From contig NZ_CP040709.1 in assembly GCF_005952805.1 (NCBI RefSeq), forward strand, positions 2,232,001-2,296,000: a stretch of DNA of 64,000 nucleotides. The letters run 5' to 3'. Of this stretch, positions 1 to 10,555 are shown in pieces. Every line of letters starts with the position of its first letter. Position 1 is the first letter of the stretch. This DNA is from Inhella inkyongensis. Its GTDB lineage: Bacteria > Pseudomonadota > Gammaproteobacteria > Burkholderiales > Burkholderiaceae_C. The notes below the pieces were generated by a model. That model was not told where the DNA came from, did no database searches, and saw nothing but the letters and a program-made list of their open reading frames with translations. Both the position numbers and the translations under genes were made by a program.

Positions 1-1
1 C

Positions 2-541
2 GCCGGGTTGCCGGCCGCAGGCACCCAGTACATGAGCCTGCTGGCCGACCGTCTCTATGACAGCGTCAAGACCCATGCGCTGGACAAAGGCGCGCAGCAA
101 GTGGTGCTGATGAACATGCCCGGCATCCTGAATACGCCGCGCTTCCAGGGCGTCTTGGCCCAGATCGCTGCATCCGCCGGCGCCAGCACCCGCGCCCAAG
201 CTGAATCCTTGTTCAAGTCCTGGATTGAGACCTTCAACAACCGACTGGCCGAGCGCGCCCGCTCGGAAGCGCGCGTGGCCCTGGTGGACTTCTACACCGA
301 GTTCAACACCCAGTTCCAATTCCCGGCCCAGTTCGGTCTGACCAACGTGACCAAGCCTTTGTGCACGGACTTCAACGCTCAGTGCTCGGCCACCTATTTG
401 TCGGCCAATCCGCCGGCAGGCCAGACCGCCGACTGGTGGAAGACCTATGCCTTCTCGGACGGTTTCCACCCCACCCCCTATGGCCACCAGCTGGTCGCGC
501 AACTGATCAGCCGCACCATCGCCGCCAAGGGCTGGCTGTAA
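2..541 (+). CDS. SGNH/GDSL-family hydrolase, 3' part only
   Basis: The open frame runs in from before the window, so only the last 179 or so residues are visible. The C-terminal stretch S-D-G-F-H-P-T-P-Y-G-H carries the Asp-x-x-His pair of block V of SGNH/GDSL esterases. The nucleophile Ser block would lie upstream. It is probably an exported or surface esterase/lipase, because this family often is and because an outer-membrane porin gene follows 16 bp downstream. Two Cys in the segment LCTDFNAQC could form a disulfide, which fits an extracytoplasmic protein. The substrate cannot be told. Confidence 0.75.
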   Translation, partial: AGLPAAGTQYMSLLADRLYDSVKTHALDKGAQQVVLMNMPGILNTPRFQGVLAQIAASAGASTRAQAESLFKSWIETFNNRLAERARSEARVALVDFYTEFNTQFQFPAQFGLTNVTKPLCTDFNAQCSATYLSANPPAGQTADWWKTYAFSDGFHPTPYGHQLVAQLISRTIAAKGWL

Positions 542-557
542 GTCGCAGGAGCAACGC

Positions 558-1235
558 ATGAAAAAAATCTACGCACGCACTTTCGCCATCTCCCCCCTGC
601 TGCTGGCCCTGAGCGGAGCGGCCTTCGCGCAATCCGCCGGTGACATCAGCGTGCGCCTGGGTGCCACGCAGATCGTCCCCAAGGTCGAGAGCGGTTCCTT
701 GAGCGCGCCCTCCTTCTTCAATGCCCAAGTCGATGTGCTCAAGGCCGATTCCTGGGGCGGTGGCATCACCTACCACTTCAGCGATCGACTGGCCCTGGAC
801 CTGCCCTTGATGATGCCCTTCGAGCATGACGTCATTGGCGCCGGCTCGCTGGCTGGCGTGGGCAAGCTGGCCACGGTCAAGGTCATCCCCGTGACCCTGA
901 TGGGCCAGTTCCGCCCGCTGGGCTCGAGCTACAGCCTGCGCCCCTATGTGGCCGGCGGCCTGACCTATGCCCACACCAAGGAGACTCAATCCACGGCGGT
1001 GCTCAATGGTCTGTCCGGCGGCACGCTGGCCAAGCCCACCACCATGGACATGAAGGGCAAGTTCGGTGTCACCGCCCAGGTGGGCCTGAACTGGGCCGTG
1101 ACCCAGCGCATCTTCCTGGATGTGTCGGCCATGAAGACCTTCATCAATGGTGAGGGCGTGCTCTCCACCGGCCAGCGCGTGCGCCTGGAACTGAACCCGG
1201 TGTCCTACTCGGCCGCTGTGGGCTATCGCTTCTAA
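558..1235 (+). CDS. ompW: OmpW-family outer membrane protein
   Basis: A 225-residue protein with a Sec signal peptide (MKK start, hydrophobic core, cleavage near AFAQ at residue 25). The mature part begins with GDISVRLGATQIVPK, the typical opening strand of the eight-stranded OmpW barrel, and ends in GYRF with a C-terminal Phe as outer-membrane barrels do. A Shine-Dalgarno GCAGGAG sits 8 bp before the ATG. OmpW proteins are small hydrophobic-channel porins. The gene follows the hydrolase gene by 16 bp and ends in a strong terminator. Assignment to the family is firm; the physiological solute is unknown. Confidence 0.9.
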   Translation: MKKIYARTFAISPLLLALSGAAFAQSAGDISVRLGATQIVPKVESGSLSAPSFFNAQVDVLKADSWGGGITYHFSDRLALDLPLMMPFEHDVIGAGSLAGVGKLATVKVIPVTLMGQFRPLGSSYSLRPYVAGGLTYAHTKETQSTAVLNGLSGGTLAKPTTMDMKGKFGVTAQVGLNWAVTQRIFLDVSAMKTFINGEGVLSTGQRVRLELNPVSYSAAVGYRF

Positions 1236-1255
1236 GCCTCTCAAGGCCTGCTGAC

Positions 1256-1277
1256 AGGGCGGCTTCGGCCGCCCTTT

Positions 1278-1280
<3 letters not shown>
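1256..1280 (+). terminator. Rho-independent terminator after ompW
   Basis: A perfect 8-bp stem AGGGCGGC/GCCGCCCT with a TTCG tetraloop is followed by TTTTA. It lies 20 bp after the ompW stop and overlaps the stop codon of the convergent queG gene, so it may also slow transcription from the other side. Confidence 0.9.
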
Positions 1281-2384
<1,104 letters not shown>

Positions 2385-2391
2385 CGACGAC

Positions 2392-2913
2392 ATGACCTTG
2401 ATTCTAGAAACCCGCACCCTGCACTGGCCCGACGAGGCCGCTACCGAAACCGCTGCGCAAGCCCTGGCGCGCAGCCCCGAGTTGATGCCGGCCCTGATCC
2501 TGCTGGAGGGCGGATTGGGCGCGGGCAAGACCACCTGGGTGCGGCATCTGCTGCGCGCACTGGGCGTCACGGGCCGCATCAAGAGCCCGAGCTATGCGGT
2601 GCTGGAGAGCTACGCTCCGCCTGCCGGTCCGGTACACCACTTCGACTTCTATCGCTTCAGCGACCCGCGCGAGTGGGAAGACGCTGGTTTTCGCGAGATC
2701 CTGGCCGGCGAAGGGCTCAAGCTGGTGGAGTGGCCCGAACATGCCGAGGGCTTGCTGCCACAGGCCGATCTGCGGCTGCAGATCCAGGATGAAGCGGCCG
2801 AGCACGTTGAAGGCCAAGTTTTCGGTGACATTGAAGGTGAAGGCCGGCGCAGCGTGAGCGCGCAGGCCCTGAGCCCGCGCGGCCGCGCCCTGCTGCAGGC
2901 GCTGGCCGCATGA
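2392..2913 (+). CDS. tsaE: tRNA threonylcarbamoyladenosine biosynthesis ATPase TsaE
   Basis: The ATPase subunit that works with TsaB and TsaD in t6A modification of ANN-decoding tRNAs. A Walker A motif GGLGAGKTTW is seen near residues 40-50, and the family block RIKSPSYAVLESY follows. The protein has 173 residues, slightly longer than E. coli TsaE (153), because of a C-terminal tail. The start has no clear Shine-Dalgarno; the upstream bases are the 5' end of queG on the other strand. Its stop overlaps the amiC start by 4 bp (ATGA), so the two are translationally coupled, as in the tsaE-amiB pairing of E. coli. tsaD lies far away at 49 kb. Confidence 0.93.
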   Translation: MTLILETRTLHWPDEAATETAAQALARSPELMPALILLEGGLGAGKTTWVRHLLRALGVTGRIKSPSYAVLESYAPPAGPVHHFDFYRFSDPREWEDAGFREILAGEGLKLVEWPEHAEGLLPQADLRLQIQDEAAEHVEGQVFGDIEGEGRRSVSAQALSPRGRALLQALAA

Positions 2914-4301
2914 GTTCCCGGCGATTGCTGCTGATCCACGGCGCCTGCGCCTGGGCCCTTCCTCTGGCGGCCCCGGCGCAACCGGGTGACGCCGAATTGG
3001 TGGCCGTGCGCCTGTGGCCGGCCCAGGCCTATACGCGGGTCACGCTGGAGTCCGACAAGCCCCTGGTGGCGCGTCACTTCATCACCGAAGCGCCCGAGCG
3101 CCTGGTGATCGACATCGACGGGCTCACCCTGTCGCCGCGCCTCAAGGAGTTGGTGGCCAAATTGCAGGCCAATGACCCCTTCATCGCCAGCGTACGCGTC
3201 GGCCAGTACCAGCCCCGCGTGGTGCGCCTGGTGCTGGATTTGAAGCAATCCATTGCGCCCCAGGTGTTCACGCTGGCCCCCGTGGCCGCCTACCAGCACC
3301 GACTGGTGCTGGACCTCTATCCGGCTCTAGGCGCCAAGGACCCGCTGCTTGCGCTGGTGCAAGAGCGCGAAGTCAATGCCGCGGCAGCCGCGGCCGCGGT
3401 CAACGACGAGCTGGGGCAGTGGATCGAGAAGCTGCCGCAAAAGGGCGCCACACCCCCAAGCTCCCCCGCCCTGCCCTCGCCCACCGGGGCTGCGTCGGCG
3501 CCTTCACCGGCCGCCTCATCGACCGTGCCCGCCGTTCCGGCCACGCCCCCCACCCCTGCCGCCACCCCACCGGGCCGGCGACCGCGGGTCGAGCGCCTGA
3601 TTGTGGTGGCCCTGGACCCCGGCCATGGCGGCGAGGACCCCGGCGCCATCGGCCCCACCGGGCTGCAGGAAAAGGACGTGGTGCTGGCCGTGGCCAAGCA
3701 GCTGCGCGAGCGCCTGTTGGAGCAAGCCAATCTGCGCGTGCTGATGACCCGCGACGCCGACTACTTCGTGCCCCTGCATGAACGGGTGCGCAAGGCGCGC
3801 CGTGTGGGCGCGGACCTCTTCGTGTCCATCCATGCCGACGCCTTCATCCGCCCTCAGGCGCGCGGCGCCTCGGTCTTTGCGCTGGGCGAAAAGGCCGCCA
3901 CCAGCGCGGCGGCCCGCTGGCTGGCCGACAAGGAAAACGCCGCCGACGCCGTGGGCGGCTTGAACAAGCTGGCGGTGCGCGATGAGGGCGTGCTCAAGGT
4001 GCTGGCCGACATGAGCACCACCGCCCAGATCAAGGACAGCCTGAAACTCGGCGGCGAGGTGCTCACCCAAATCGGCCGCGTGGGCAAGCTGCACAAGGCC
4101 CAGGTCGAGCAAGCCGGCTTTGCCGTGCTGAAGGCGCCTGATGTGCCCTCCATCCTGGTCGAGACCGCCTTCATCTCCAATCCCGAGGAAGAAGCCAAGC
4201 TGCGCGACCCTGACTACCAGCGCGAACTGGTCGAGGCCCTCGCCAAGGGCATCCAGCGCTACCTGGCCCGCCGGCCGCCGCTCAAGCGGCCTGTTGCTTA
4301 G
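2910..4301 (+). CDS. amiC: N-acetylmuramoyl-L-alanine amidase with AMIN domain
   Basis: A zinc amidase that splits septal peptidoglycan between MurNAc and the stem peptide during daughter-cell separation. The N-terminus has SRRLLL before a hydrophobic stretch, which resembles a Tat signal; E. coli AmiA and AmiC use Tat. An AMIN domain (about residues 30-130) is followed by a Pro/Ala/Ser-rich linker (about 170-230) and an Amidase_3 domain with zinc-ligand motifs DPGHGGEDPGA and SIHADAF and the catalytic Glu in VETAFISNPEEE. The 463 residues are normal for the family. It overlaps the next convergent gene by 20 bp. Confidence 0.93.
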   Translation: MSSRRLLLIHGACAWALPLAAPAQPGDAELVAVRLWPAQAYTRVTLESDKPLVARHFITEAPERLVIDIDGLTLSPRLKELVAKLQANDPFIASVRVGQYQPRVVRLVLDLKQSIAPQVFTLAPVAAYQHRLVLDLYPALGAKDPLLALVQEREVNAAAAAAAVNDELGQWIEKLPQKGATPPSSPALPSPTGAASAPSPAASSTVPAVPATPPTPAATPPGRRPRVERLIVVALDPGHGGEDPGAIGPTGLQEKDVVLAVAKQLRERLLEQANLRVLMTRDADYFVPLHERVRKARRVGADLFVSIHADAFIRPQARGASVFALGEKAATSAAARWLADKENAADAVGGLNKLAVRDEGVLKVLADMSTTAQIKDSLKLGGEVLTQIGRVGKLHKAQVEQAGFAVLKAPDVPSILVETAFISNPEEEAKLRDPDYQRELVEALAKGIQRYLARRPPLKRPVA

Positions 4302-4887
4302 GCGCGTTCAGCGCAGCGAGCGAGGCCAGTAGCGCGGTGGCCCGCTCCAGGCTTTCGGGCTGTGCAAACACATCCCCGGGGCGGTTGGCGTAGGCCGCCA
4401 CCGCGCCGCCAAAGTGCATGCCCAGGTAATCGGCGGTGAGCTTGAGCGTCTGCACCAGCGGCTCGGCAAAGGCCGGGTCCTCGTCGCTCAGGGTGGTGAT
4501 GAGGGAGAGCGTCTTGCCCGCCATGCGCGCCTTGAAGTCCGCGCCCGTCACGCGCAGCCAGGGGCTCCAGTAATCCAGATAGCGCTTCAGATCGGCCGGC
4601 AGGCTGTACCAGTAGACCGGGGCCACAAAGACGATGTGTTGGGCCGCCAGGGTCTGTTCCAGCAAATGGGCCTCATGCCCCTCGGGCGGGCCAAACACGG
4701 CGCCGGGCTGGTGGCGCCGGTCCTCAAAGCGCGGCAGCGGGTGGTCGAGCAGGGACAGCCACTGCACAGTCTGCGTAGCCGGCAGCGCGGCCGCTGCGGC
4801 GCGGCGCGCCAGTTGTTCGGAATTGCCGTCGCGGCGGCCGCTGCCGAGGACGAAGAGGAAGTTGTGTGAAGGGTCGACAGGGTTCAT
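4282..4887 (-). CDS. NAD(P)H-dependent flavodoxin-fold oxidoreductase
   Basis: A 201-residue protein from the ATG at 4887 (MNPVDPSHN). It begins with the strand-loop FLFVLGSGRRDGNSEQLA, a phosphate-binding loop for FMN as in NADPH-dependent FMN reductases. It also has the APVYWYSLPADLKRYLDYW block typical of the flavodoxin_2/FMN_red fold. It is probably a soluble quinone or FMN reductase; the substrate cannot be assigned. It converges on amiC with a 20-bp overlap and no terminator is visible between them. A longer reading frame to 4971 is possible, but its extra residues do not fit the fold. Confidence 0.8.
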   Translation of the reverse strand: MNPVDPSHNFLFVLGSGRRDGNSEQLARRAAAAALPATQTVQWLSLLDHPLPRFEDRRHQPGAVFGPPEGHEAHLLEQTLAAQHIVFVAPVYWYSLPADLKRYLDYWSPWLRVTGADFKARMAGKTLSLITTLSDEDPAFAEPLVQTLKLTADYLGMHFGGAVAAYANRPGDVFAQPESLERATALLASLAALNAPKQQAA

Positions 4888-4994
4888 CCAACGCAGGATA
4901 GGAAAGCCCGCACGGGCCTGCCGCCCTAAACCTGAAAGCCCACCGTGCGCGACGGGGCTCAAGGCCGGCACCGCGCACCCGAGGGCCGATTCGG

Positions 4995-5972
4995 CTACAT
5001 GAACAAATGCTCGCCCGCGTTGTTGCCGCCCAGGATCACGTAGTTCACCTTGCGCAGGTCCATCAGGCTGTTGCCGCCCGAGTAGCTGATCGAGCTCTGC
5101 AGGTCTTCGCGCATTTCAGTCAGGGTGTCGGCCAGATGGCCCTTGATGGGTTCGAGGATGCGTTTGCCCTCAACATGGCGGCGCTCGCCCTTGTTGAAGT
5201 CGCTGGCCGAGCCGAAGTACTCCTTGTAGCGCTGGCCATCGACCTCGACGGTGGCACCGGGCGACTCTTCATGGCCGGCGAACAGCGAGCCGATCATCAC
5301 CATGCTGGCGCCAAAGCGGATGCTCTTGGCGATGTCGCCATGGTGGCGGATGCCGCCATCGGCCACGATGGGCTTGCTGGCCACGCGTGCGCACCACTTC
5401 ACCGCGCTGAGCTGCCAGCCCCCCGTGCCAAAACCGGTCTTCATGCGCGTGATGCAGACCTTGCCGGGGCCGATGCCCACCTTGGTGGCATCCGCCCCCC
5501 AGCGCTCCAGGTCCAGCACGGCCTCGGGCGTCCCCACATTGCCGGCGATCACGAAGGCGCTCGGCAGGTGCTTCTTGATGTGGGCGATCTGGCGCTGCAC
5601 GGCGCTGGAGTGGCCGTGGGCGATGTCGATGGTGATGTAGTCGGCGCCCAGGCCCTCAGCGGCCAGGCGTTCAACGATGGCGAAGTCGGCCGCCTGCACG
5701 CCCAGGCTGATGGACACATAGAGCCCCCGTTCGCGCATGTCGCGCGCGAAGGCCACCGCATCGAGGTCGAAGCGGTGCATGACGTAGAAATAGTCGTTCG
5801 CCGCCAGGTAGCGCGCGATCGGCTCGTCGATCACCGTCTTCATGTTCGCCGGCACGGCGGGGATCTTGAAGCGGCGCGGGCCGAACTGGATCGAAGGGTC
5901 ACATTCACTGCGGCTGTTCACGCGGCATTGGCGCGGCAGTAGTTGGATGTTGTCGTAGTCAAAGATGTCCAT
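4995..5972 (-). CDS. guaC: GMP reductase, short (Bacillus-type) form
   Basis: Converts GMP to IMP with NADPH, releasing ammonia. The 325-residue TIM-barrel protein carries the catalytic Cys loop [15 protein letters not shown], the [18 protein letters not shown] phosphate-binding block and [19 protein letters not shown] after the Cys loop and the C-terminal QSSISYSGG mark the short GuaC form known from Bacillus and Streptococcus rather than the E. coli type. CBS domains are absent, which excludes IMP dehydrogenase. Its start overlaps the end of xdhC by 14 bp, so it is the last gene of the purine operon and would return guanine nucleotides to the hypoxanthine pool. Confidence 0.93.
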   Translation of the reverse strand: MDIFDYDNIQLLPRQCRVNSRSECDPSIQFGPRRFKIPAVPANMKTVIDEPIARYLAANDYFYVMHRFDLDAVAFARDMRERGLYVSISLGVQAADFAIVERLAAEGLGADYITIDIAHGHSSAVQRQIAHIKKHLPSAFVIAGNVGTPEAVLDLERWGADATKVGIGPGKVCITRMKTGFGTGGWQLSAVKWCARVASKPIVADGGIRHHGDIAKSIRFGASMVMIGSLFAGHEESPGATVEVDGQRYKEYFGSASDFNKGERRHVEGKRILEPIKGHLADTLTEMREDLQSSISYSGGNSLMDLRKVNYVILGGNNAGEHLFM

Positions 5973-6783
5973 GGTCTGTGCTCAAGAGTAGTAGTTGGGC
6001 GACCACAGCGACCGCAATGACCTCAGGCTCCTTGCCGGTGATGCCGGCCAGGCCAATCGGGCAGTGCAGTCGCTGCAATTGGGGAGCCTGGTAGCCCTTG
6101 GCCTCCAGGCGATGAAGAAAGCGGGCGCGCTTGGTGGCCGAGCCGATCAGGCCTACCCAGGGCAAATCGGGCCGTGCCAGGGCGGCCTCGGTGAGCGCCA
6201 GGTCCAGGTCATGGCTGTGCGTCAGGATCAGCACCCGCGCACCGGGCGGGCTGTGGCGCAGTTCCGCCGTGAGTTCAGCCGGCAGGCCCTCGGCGCAGAC
6301 GCGCTCGATATGCGGGGGCAAGGGGTCGTCAGGGAACTCGGCTTCGCGCTCGTCCAGCCAGCGCACGCGGCAATCGATGCCGGCGAGCAGACGCACGATG
6401 GCGCGGCCCACATGGCCGGCGCCAAAGAGCTCCAAATGAAAGCGCGGAGCGGGCATGGCCCAGGCCTTGGGATCTGACAGGGTCAGCGGCGTGTAGGCCA
6501 GGGTCAGCGCGCCGCCACAGCATTGGCCCAGGCTGGGCCCCAGGGCCAGGCGCTGGGTCTCGGCCTGCTCGGCTCCCAGCAAGGCCCGGGCGCGGGCGAT
6601 CGCCTGCAACTCCAGATGCCCGCCGCCAATCGTGCCAATCACCTCACCCGCACCCACCAACATGCGCGTGCCCGCCTCGCGCGGCACCGAGCCCTGGTGA
6701 GCCTGCACCTCCACCACCACGCCGGCGCGTTGGTCTTGCTGCCACTGCATCGCAGTGGCCCGCAGCGCCAGCGGCAGGGTCAT
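5959..6783 (-). CDS. xdhC: Xanthine dehydrogenase accessory protein XdhC
   Basis: Binds the molybdenum cofactor, promotes its sulfuration and passes it to the XdhB subunit. The 274-residue protein has the N-terminal XdhC_CoxI block ([13 protein letters not shown], then GTIGGGHLE), a CCGG motif in [11 protein letters not shown], and a C-terminal Rossmann domain with [17 protein letters not shown]. Its ATG overlaps the xdhB stop by 4 bp (ATGA), and it overlaps guaC downstream by 14 bp. Its place directly after xdhA-xdhB is the usual operon order. Confidence 0.95.
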   Translation of the reverse strand: MTLPLALRATAMQWQQDQRAGVVVEVQAHQGSVPREAGTRMLVGAGEVIGTIGGGHLELQAIARARALLGAEQAETQRLALGPSLGQCCGGALTLAYTPLTLSDPKAWAMPAPRFHLELFGAGHVGRAIVRLLAGIDCRVRWLDEREAEFPDDPLPPHIERVCAEGLPAELTAELRHSPPGARVLILTHSHDLDLALTEAALARPDLPWVGLIGSATKRARFLHRLEAKGYQAPQLQRLHCPIGLAGITGKEPEVIAVAVVAQLLLLSTDHGHL

Positions 6784-9080
6784 GTGTGCAGGGCCTTCAA
6801 CACGGCTTCCGGTGTGGCCGGCGCCATCAGCGTGGGCTCACCCCCAGTGGCAGCGGCCACCGCATCCTTGATGGCGAGGAAGACCGCAAAGGGCAGGAGC
6901 AGCGGCGGCTCGCCCACAGCCTTGCTGCGGTGGATGCTGTCTTTCGCGTTCGGGCGGTCGAACAACGCCACGCGGAAGTCGGCCGGGCAGTCGTTGGCGG
7001 TGGGGATCTTGTAGGTGCTGGGCGCGTGGGTCACCAAGAGGCCCGCCTTGGGCGAACCATCGGCCGGGTGCCAGACCAGTTCTTCGCTGGTCAGCCAGCC
7101 CATGCCCTGGATGAAGGCGCCTTCCACTTGGCCGATGTCGATGGCCGGGTTGAGCGACTGCCCCACATCGTGCAGCGCGTCGGCGCGCAGCACGCGGTGT
7201 TCGCCCGTCAGGGTGTCGACCAGCACCTCGGCCACCGCCGCGCCATGGGCGAAGTAGTAGAAGGGTCGGCCCTGCAGCTTGGCGCGGTCCCAGCTCAGGC
7301 CCGGCGTGGCGTAGAAGCCCTCGCTCCAGAGTTGCACCCGGGCGTGGTAGGCCTGGCGCACTAGTTCTTCCCAGGCGATGCGCTGGCTGCCCAGCACCAC
7401 TTCGCCGGCCTCGAAGCGAACGCCGTCCGGGGCCAAACCATAGGCTTGGGCGGCGAAGGCGCTGAGCCGATCACGCAGGCTGCGCGCTGCGGCCTGTGCG
7501 GCCTTGCCGTTCAGATCGGCCCCCGTGCTGGCGGCCGTGGCTGAAGTGTTGGCGATCTTTTCGGTGTCGGTAGCGCTGCAGCGCACGGCGGCAAGGGGCA
7601 GGCCGAGTTCCTGCGCCACCACCTGGGCCACCTTGGTGTTCAGGCCTTGGCCCATCTCGGTGCCGCCGTGGTTCACCAACACCGAGCCATCGGTGTAGAC
7701 GTGCACCAGAGCGCCGGCCTGGTTCAGGTGCACCACATTGAAGCTGATGCCGAACTTGAGCGGCGTGAGCGCCAGGCCCTTCTTGAGCACCGGGCTGCTG
7801 GCGTTGAAGGCCGCCACGGCCGCACGGCGTGCGGCGTAGTCGCTGCTGGCTTCAAGTCGGGCCATCAGATCGGGCAGGCAGAAGTCTTCAATGGTCTGGC
7901 CGTAGGGCGTCGTTTGGGGGGGCGTTTGCCCCTCCTGGTACAGATTGGCACGGCGCACGGCCAGGGGGTCGAGCTTCAGGCGCCGGGCGATGGCGTCCAT
8001 CAGCATCTCGACGGCCAGCGCGCCCTGCGGCCCGCCAAAGCCGCGGAAGGCGGTGTTGCTCTGGGTGTTCGTGCGCGCCGCAAAGCCGCTCAAGGCCACA
8101 TGGGGCAGCCAGTAGGCGTTGTCGAAGTGGCAGAGCGCGCGGGTGAGCACTGGGCCGCTCAGGTCGGCCGAATGGCCGGCGTTCGAGATCAGGGTCGCCC
8201 GCACGCCCTGGATGCGCCCCGCCTCGTCAAAGCCGGCGTCAATGTCAAAGGAAAAGCCGTGGCGTCGCCCGGTGATCAGGAAGTCGTCATCCCGGTCCAG
8301 GCGCAGCTTCACGGGTGCGCGATTGCGCACCGCGCCCAAGGCCGCCACGCAGGCAAACAGGGCGGACTGCGACTCCTTGCCGCCAAAGCCGCCGCCCATG
8401 CGCCGGCACAGCACGCGCACCGCATGGTTGGGTCGGTGCAGCGCATGCGCCACCAGGTGCTGCATTTCGCTCGGATGCTGGGTCGAGCAATGCAGGGTCA
8501 GGCCGCCGTCTTCCTCCGGCAATGCGTAGCTGATCTGGCCTTCCAGATAGAACTGTTCCTGGCCGCCCAGCTCGAAAGCCAGCTGGAGGCGCTGGGGCGC
8601 GTTGGCCAGGGCCTGGTCGGCATCGCCCCGGCAGAGTTGCATGGGGGCGATCACATGCTGGCCGGCTGCATGGGCCTCGCGCTGGTGCAGGATGGCGGTC
8701 AGCGGCTCGGCCTGAATGACCTCGCGCGCCAGCGCCGCCGCCCGCCGCGCTTGCGCGCGGGTGCGGGCCACCACGGCAAACACCGGCTGGCCGCGATAGC
8801 GCAGGGTGTCAATGGCCAGGATCGGGTCGTCCTGGATCAGCGGTCCGCAGTCGTTGCGCCCGGGGAAGTCTGTGCCGGTGAACACGTCCACCACGCCGGG
8901 CTGGGCCCGCACACGTTCGACATCCACGCCGAGCAGGCGCCCATGCGCCACCGGTGAGAGGCCGAGCGCCGCGTGCAGGGTGCCCACACGCTCGGGAATG
9001 TCATCGGTGTAGGGCGCGCTGCCCTGCACATGCAGATGCGCCGACTCATGCGGCAGCGGCTTTCCAACGACGATATTCAC
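6780..9080 (-). CDS. xdhB: Xanthine dehydrogenase, molybdopterin-binding subunit
   Basis: Large catalytic subunit that hydroxylates hypoxanthine and xanthine to urate. With a GTG start at 9080, which overlaps the xdhA TGA by 4 bp, it has 766 residues, normal for XdhB. The open frame extends to 9857, but that extension is a shadow of xdhA. Visible family blocks are FYLEGQISYA, the glycine-rich cofactor motif RMGGGFGGKESQ, FRGFGGPQG, the QGLNTKVAQV block, and the catalytic Glu in KAVGEPPLLL near the C-terminus. It forms the XdhAB heterotetramer with the preceding gene's product and needs XdhC. Confidence 0.96.
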   Translation of the reverse strand: MNIVVGKPLPHESAHLHVQGSAPYTDDIPERVGTLHAALGLSPVAHGRLLGVDVERVRAQPGVVDVFTGTDFPGRNDCGPLIQDDPILAIDTLRYRGQPVFAVVARTRAQARRAAALAREVIQAEPLTAILHQREAHAAGQHVIAPMQLCRGDADQALANAPQRLQLAFELGGQEQFYLEGQISYALPEEDGGLTLHCSTQHPSEMQHLVAHALHRPNHAVRVLCRRMGGGFGGKESQSALFACVAALGAVRNRAPVKLRLDRDDDFLITGRRHGFSFDIDAGFDEAGRIQGVRATLISNAGHSADLSGPVLTRALCHFDNAYWLPHVALSGFAARTNTQSNTAFRGFGGPQGALAVEMLMDAIARRLKLDPLAVRRANLYQEGQTPPQTTPYGQTIEDFCLPDLMARLEASSDYAARRAAVAAFNASSPVLKKGLALTPLKFGISFNVVHLNQAGALVHVYTDGSVLVNHGGTEMGQGLNTKVAQVVAQELGLPLAAVRCSATDTEKIANTSATAASTGADLNGKAAQAAARSLRDRLSAFAAQAYGLAPDGVRFEAGEVVLGSQRIAWEELVRQAYHARVQLWSEGFYATPGLSWDRAKLQGRPFYYFAHGAAVAEVLVDTLTGEHRVLRADALHDVGQSLNPAIDIGQVEGAFIQGMGWLTSEELVWHPADGSPKAGLLVTHAPSTYKIPTANDCPADFRVALFDRPNAKDSIHRSKAVGEPPLLLPFAVFLAIKDAVAAATGGEPTLMAPATPEAVLKALHT

Positions 9081-10555
9081 CTTGCCTCCCACACCGACAG
9101 CGCGCTGGCGGGCAGCGGATCTTCCGCACGGGTCTCCAGCCAACAGCGCCTGAGCAGGTTTTGCGCCACCTGCAGCCGATAGGCCGCACTGGCGCGCATA
9201 TCGCTCAGGGGTTTGAAGTCCTGGGCCAGGGCGGCCTGGGCTTGGATCAAGGTGGCCTCGTTCCAGGGCTGACCGCGCAGCGCGGCCTCGGCCTGCGCAG
9301 CGCGTTTGACGATGGCCGCCATACCGCCCCAGGCCAGCCGGGCCTCGCGCACCTGGCCGTCCTCGATGTGCAGCGCAAAGGCCCCGCACACGGCCGAGAT
9401 GTCGCTGTCGAAGCGTTTGCTGATCTTGTGGGTGCTCAAGCGCCAACCCTGCAGCGGCAGCGGCACCCGCAGGGCGCGCAGGAACTCGCCGGCCTGCAGC
9501 GCGTTCTTCATGTAGTCGAGGTAGAAGTCCTGCAGCGGCAGGCGGCGCAGCTGCTCGCCCCGCTGCAGTTCCACCGTGGCGCCCAGGGCCATCAGCACCG
9601 GGGCGCCGTCGCCGATGGGCGAGCCGTTGGCGATGTTGCCGCCCAGGGTGCCCACCGAACGGATCGGGGGCGACGCAAAGCGCAGGCCCATCTCCTTGAG
9701 CTGGGGCCAGTGGGTGGCCAGCTCGGCCCAAGCCGCTTCCAGCGAGGCGCCGGCGCCAATCACCAGCTCGTCCCCAACACGCTCGATGGTTTGCAGCTCG
9801 CGCACCTGGCCCAGGTAGATGATCTGCGGCAGGGTCTTGAACTGCTTGGTGACCCACAGGCCCACATCGCTGCCGCCGGCCAGCAGCCGCGCCTCGGGCA
9901 GGTCCTGGCGCAGCTGGGCCAGTTCGCCAAGGGTCTTGGGCGCGTGGAAGCCGGCCTCGGTGTGAATAGGCTGGCCTAGCGCGAGCTCACGCAAGGCGGT
10001 CTCGACCGGCTCGCGGTCCAGCAGCGGGCCTTCTTGCGCCAGGGCCTTTTCACCGGCGTCCAGGATGGGCCGATAGCCCGTGCAGCGGCACAGATTGCCC
10101 GCCAAGCCATCGGCGATGCCTTGACGGCTGGGGGCCGTCCCCTTCATTTCCTCATAGAGCTGCCACAGCGACATCGCAAAACCCGGGGTGCAAAAGCCGC
10201 ATTGCGAGCCATGGCAGTCCACCAGGGCCTGCTGCACCGGATGCAGGCTGCCGTCGGCGCCGGCCAGGTCTTCCACGGTGAACAGGGCCTTGCCGTCCAG
10301 GCTGGGCAAAAACTGAATGCAGCTGTTGACGGGCTTGAGTTGCAGCCTGCCTTGGGCATCGAGCTCACCCAGCACCACGGTGCAGGCCCCGCAGTCGCCC
10401 TCGGCGCAGCCTTCCTTGGTGCCGCACAGCTGCTGGTCCTCGCGCAGCCACTCCAGCACCGTGCGGGTGTTGGGGGCGCCGTCCAGCTCCACCACCGCGT
10501 TGCGGTGCCAAAAACGAACCGGACGAATCGATTGCGTGCTCAGATCCTGCGGCAT
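9077..10555 (-). CDS. xdhA: Xanthine dehydrogenase, Fe-S/FAD small subunit
   Basis: The electron-transfer subunit of bacterial xanthine dehydrogenase, 492 residues. A plant-type 2Fe-2S domain has C-x4-C-x2-C (CAEGDCGACTVV). The second 2Fe-2S helical domain has CGFCTPGFAM and NLCRCTGYRPI. An FAD-binding domain follows with LLAGGSDVGLWVTK and SVGTLGGNIANGSPIGD, then the CO dehydrogenase flavoprotein C-terminal domain. The ATG at 10555 overlaps the puuD stop by one base (TGATG). A GTG one codon earlier at 10558 is an alternative start. Confidence 0.95.
   Translation of the reverse strand: MPQDLSTQSIRPVRFWHRNAVVELDGAPNTRTVLEWLREDQQLCGTKEGCAEGDCGACTVVLGELDAQGRLQLKPVNSCIQFLPSLDGKALFTVEDLAGADGSLHPVQQALVDCHGSQCGFCTPGFAMSLWQLYEEMKGTAPSRQGIADGLAGNLCRCTGYRPILDAGEKALAQEGPLLDREPVETALRELALGQPIHTEAGFHAPKTLGELAQLRQDLPEARLLAGGSDVGLWVTKQFKTLPQIIYLGQVRELQTIERVGDELVIGAGASLEAAWAELATHWPQLKEMGLRFASPPIRSVGTLGGNIANGSPIGDGAPVLMALGATVELQRGEQLRRLPLQDFYLDYMKNALQAGEFLRALRVPLPLQGWRLSTHKISKRFDSDISAVCGAFALHIEDGQVREARLAWGGMAAIVKRAAQAEAALRGQPWNEATLIQAQAALAQDFKPLSDMRASAAYRLQVAQNLLRRCWLETRAEDPLPASALSVWEAR

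Noticed and set aside
9081..9857. N-terminal extension of xdhB to 9857
   Set aside because: The extra part overlaps xdhA in another frame and does not resemble XdhB. The GTG at 9080 gives the normal length and a 4-bp overlap.
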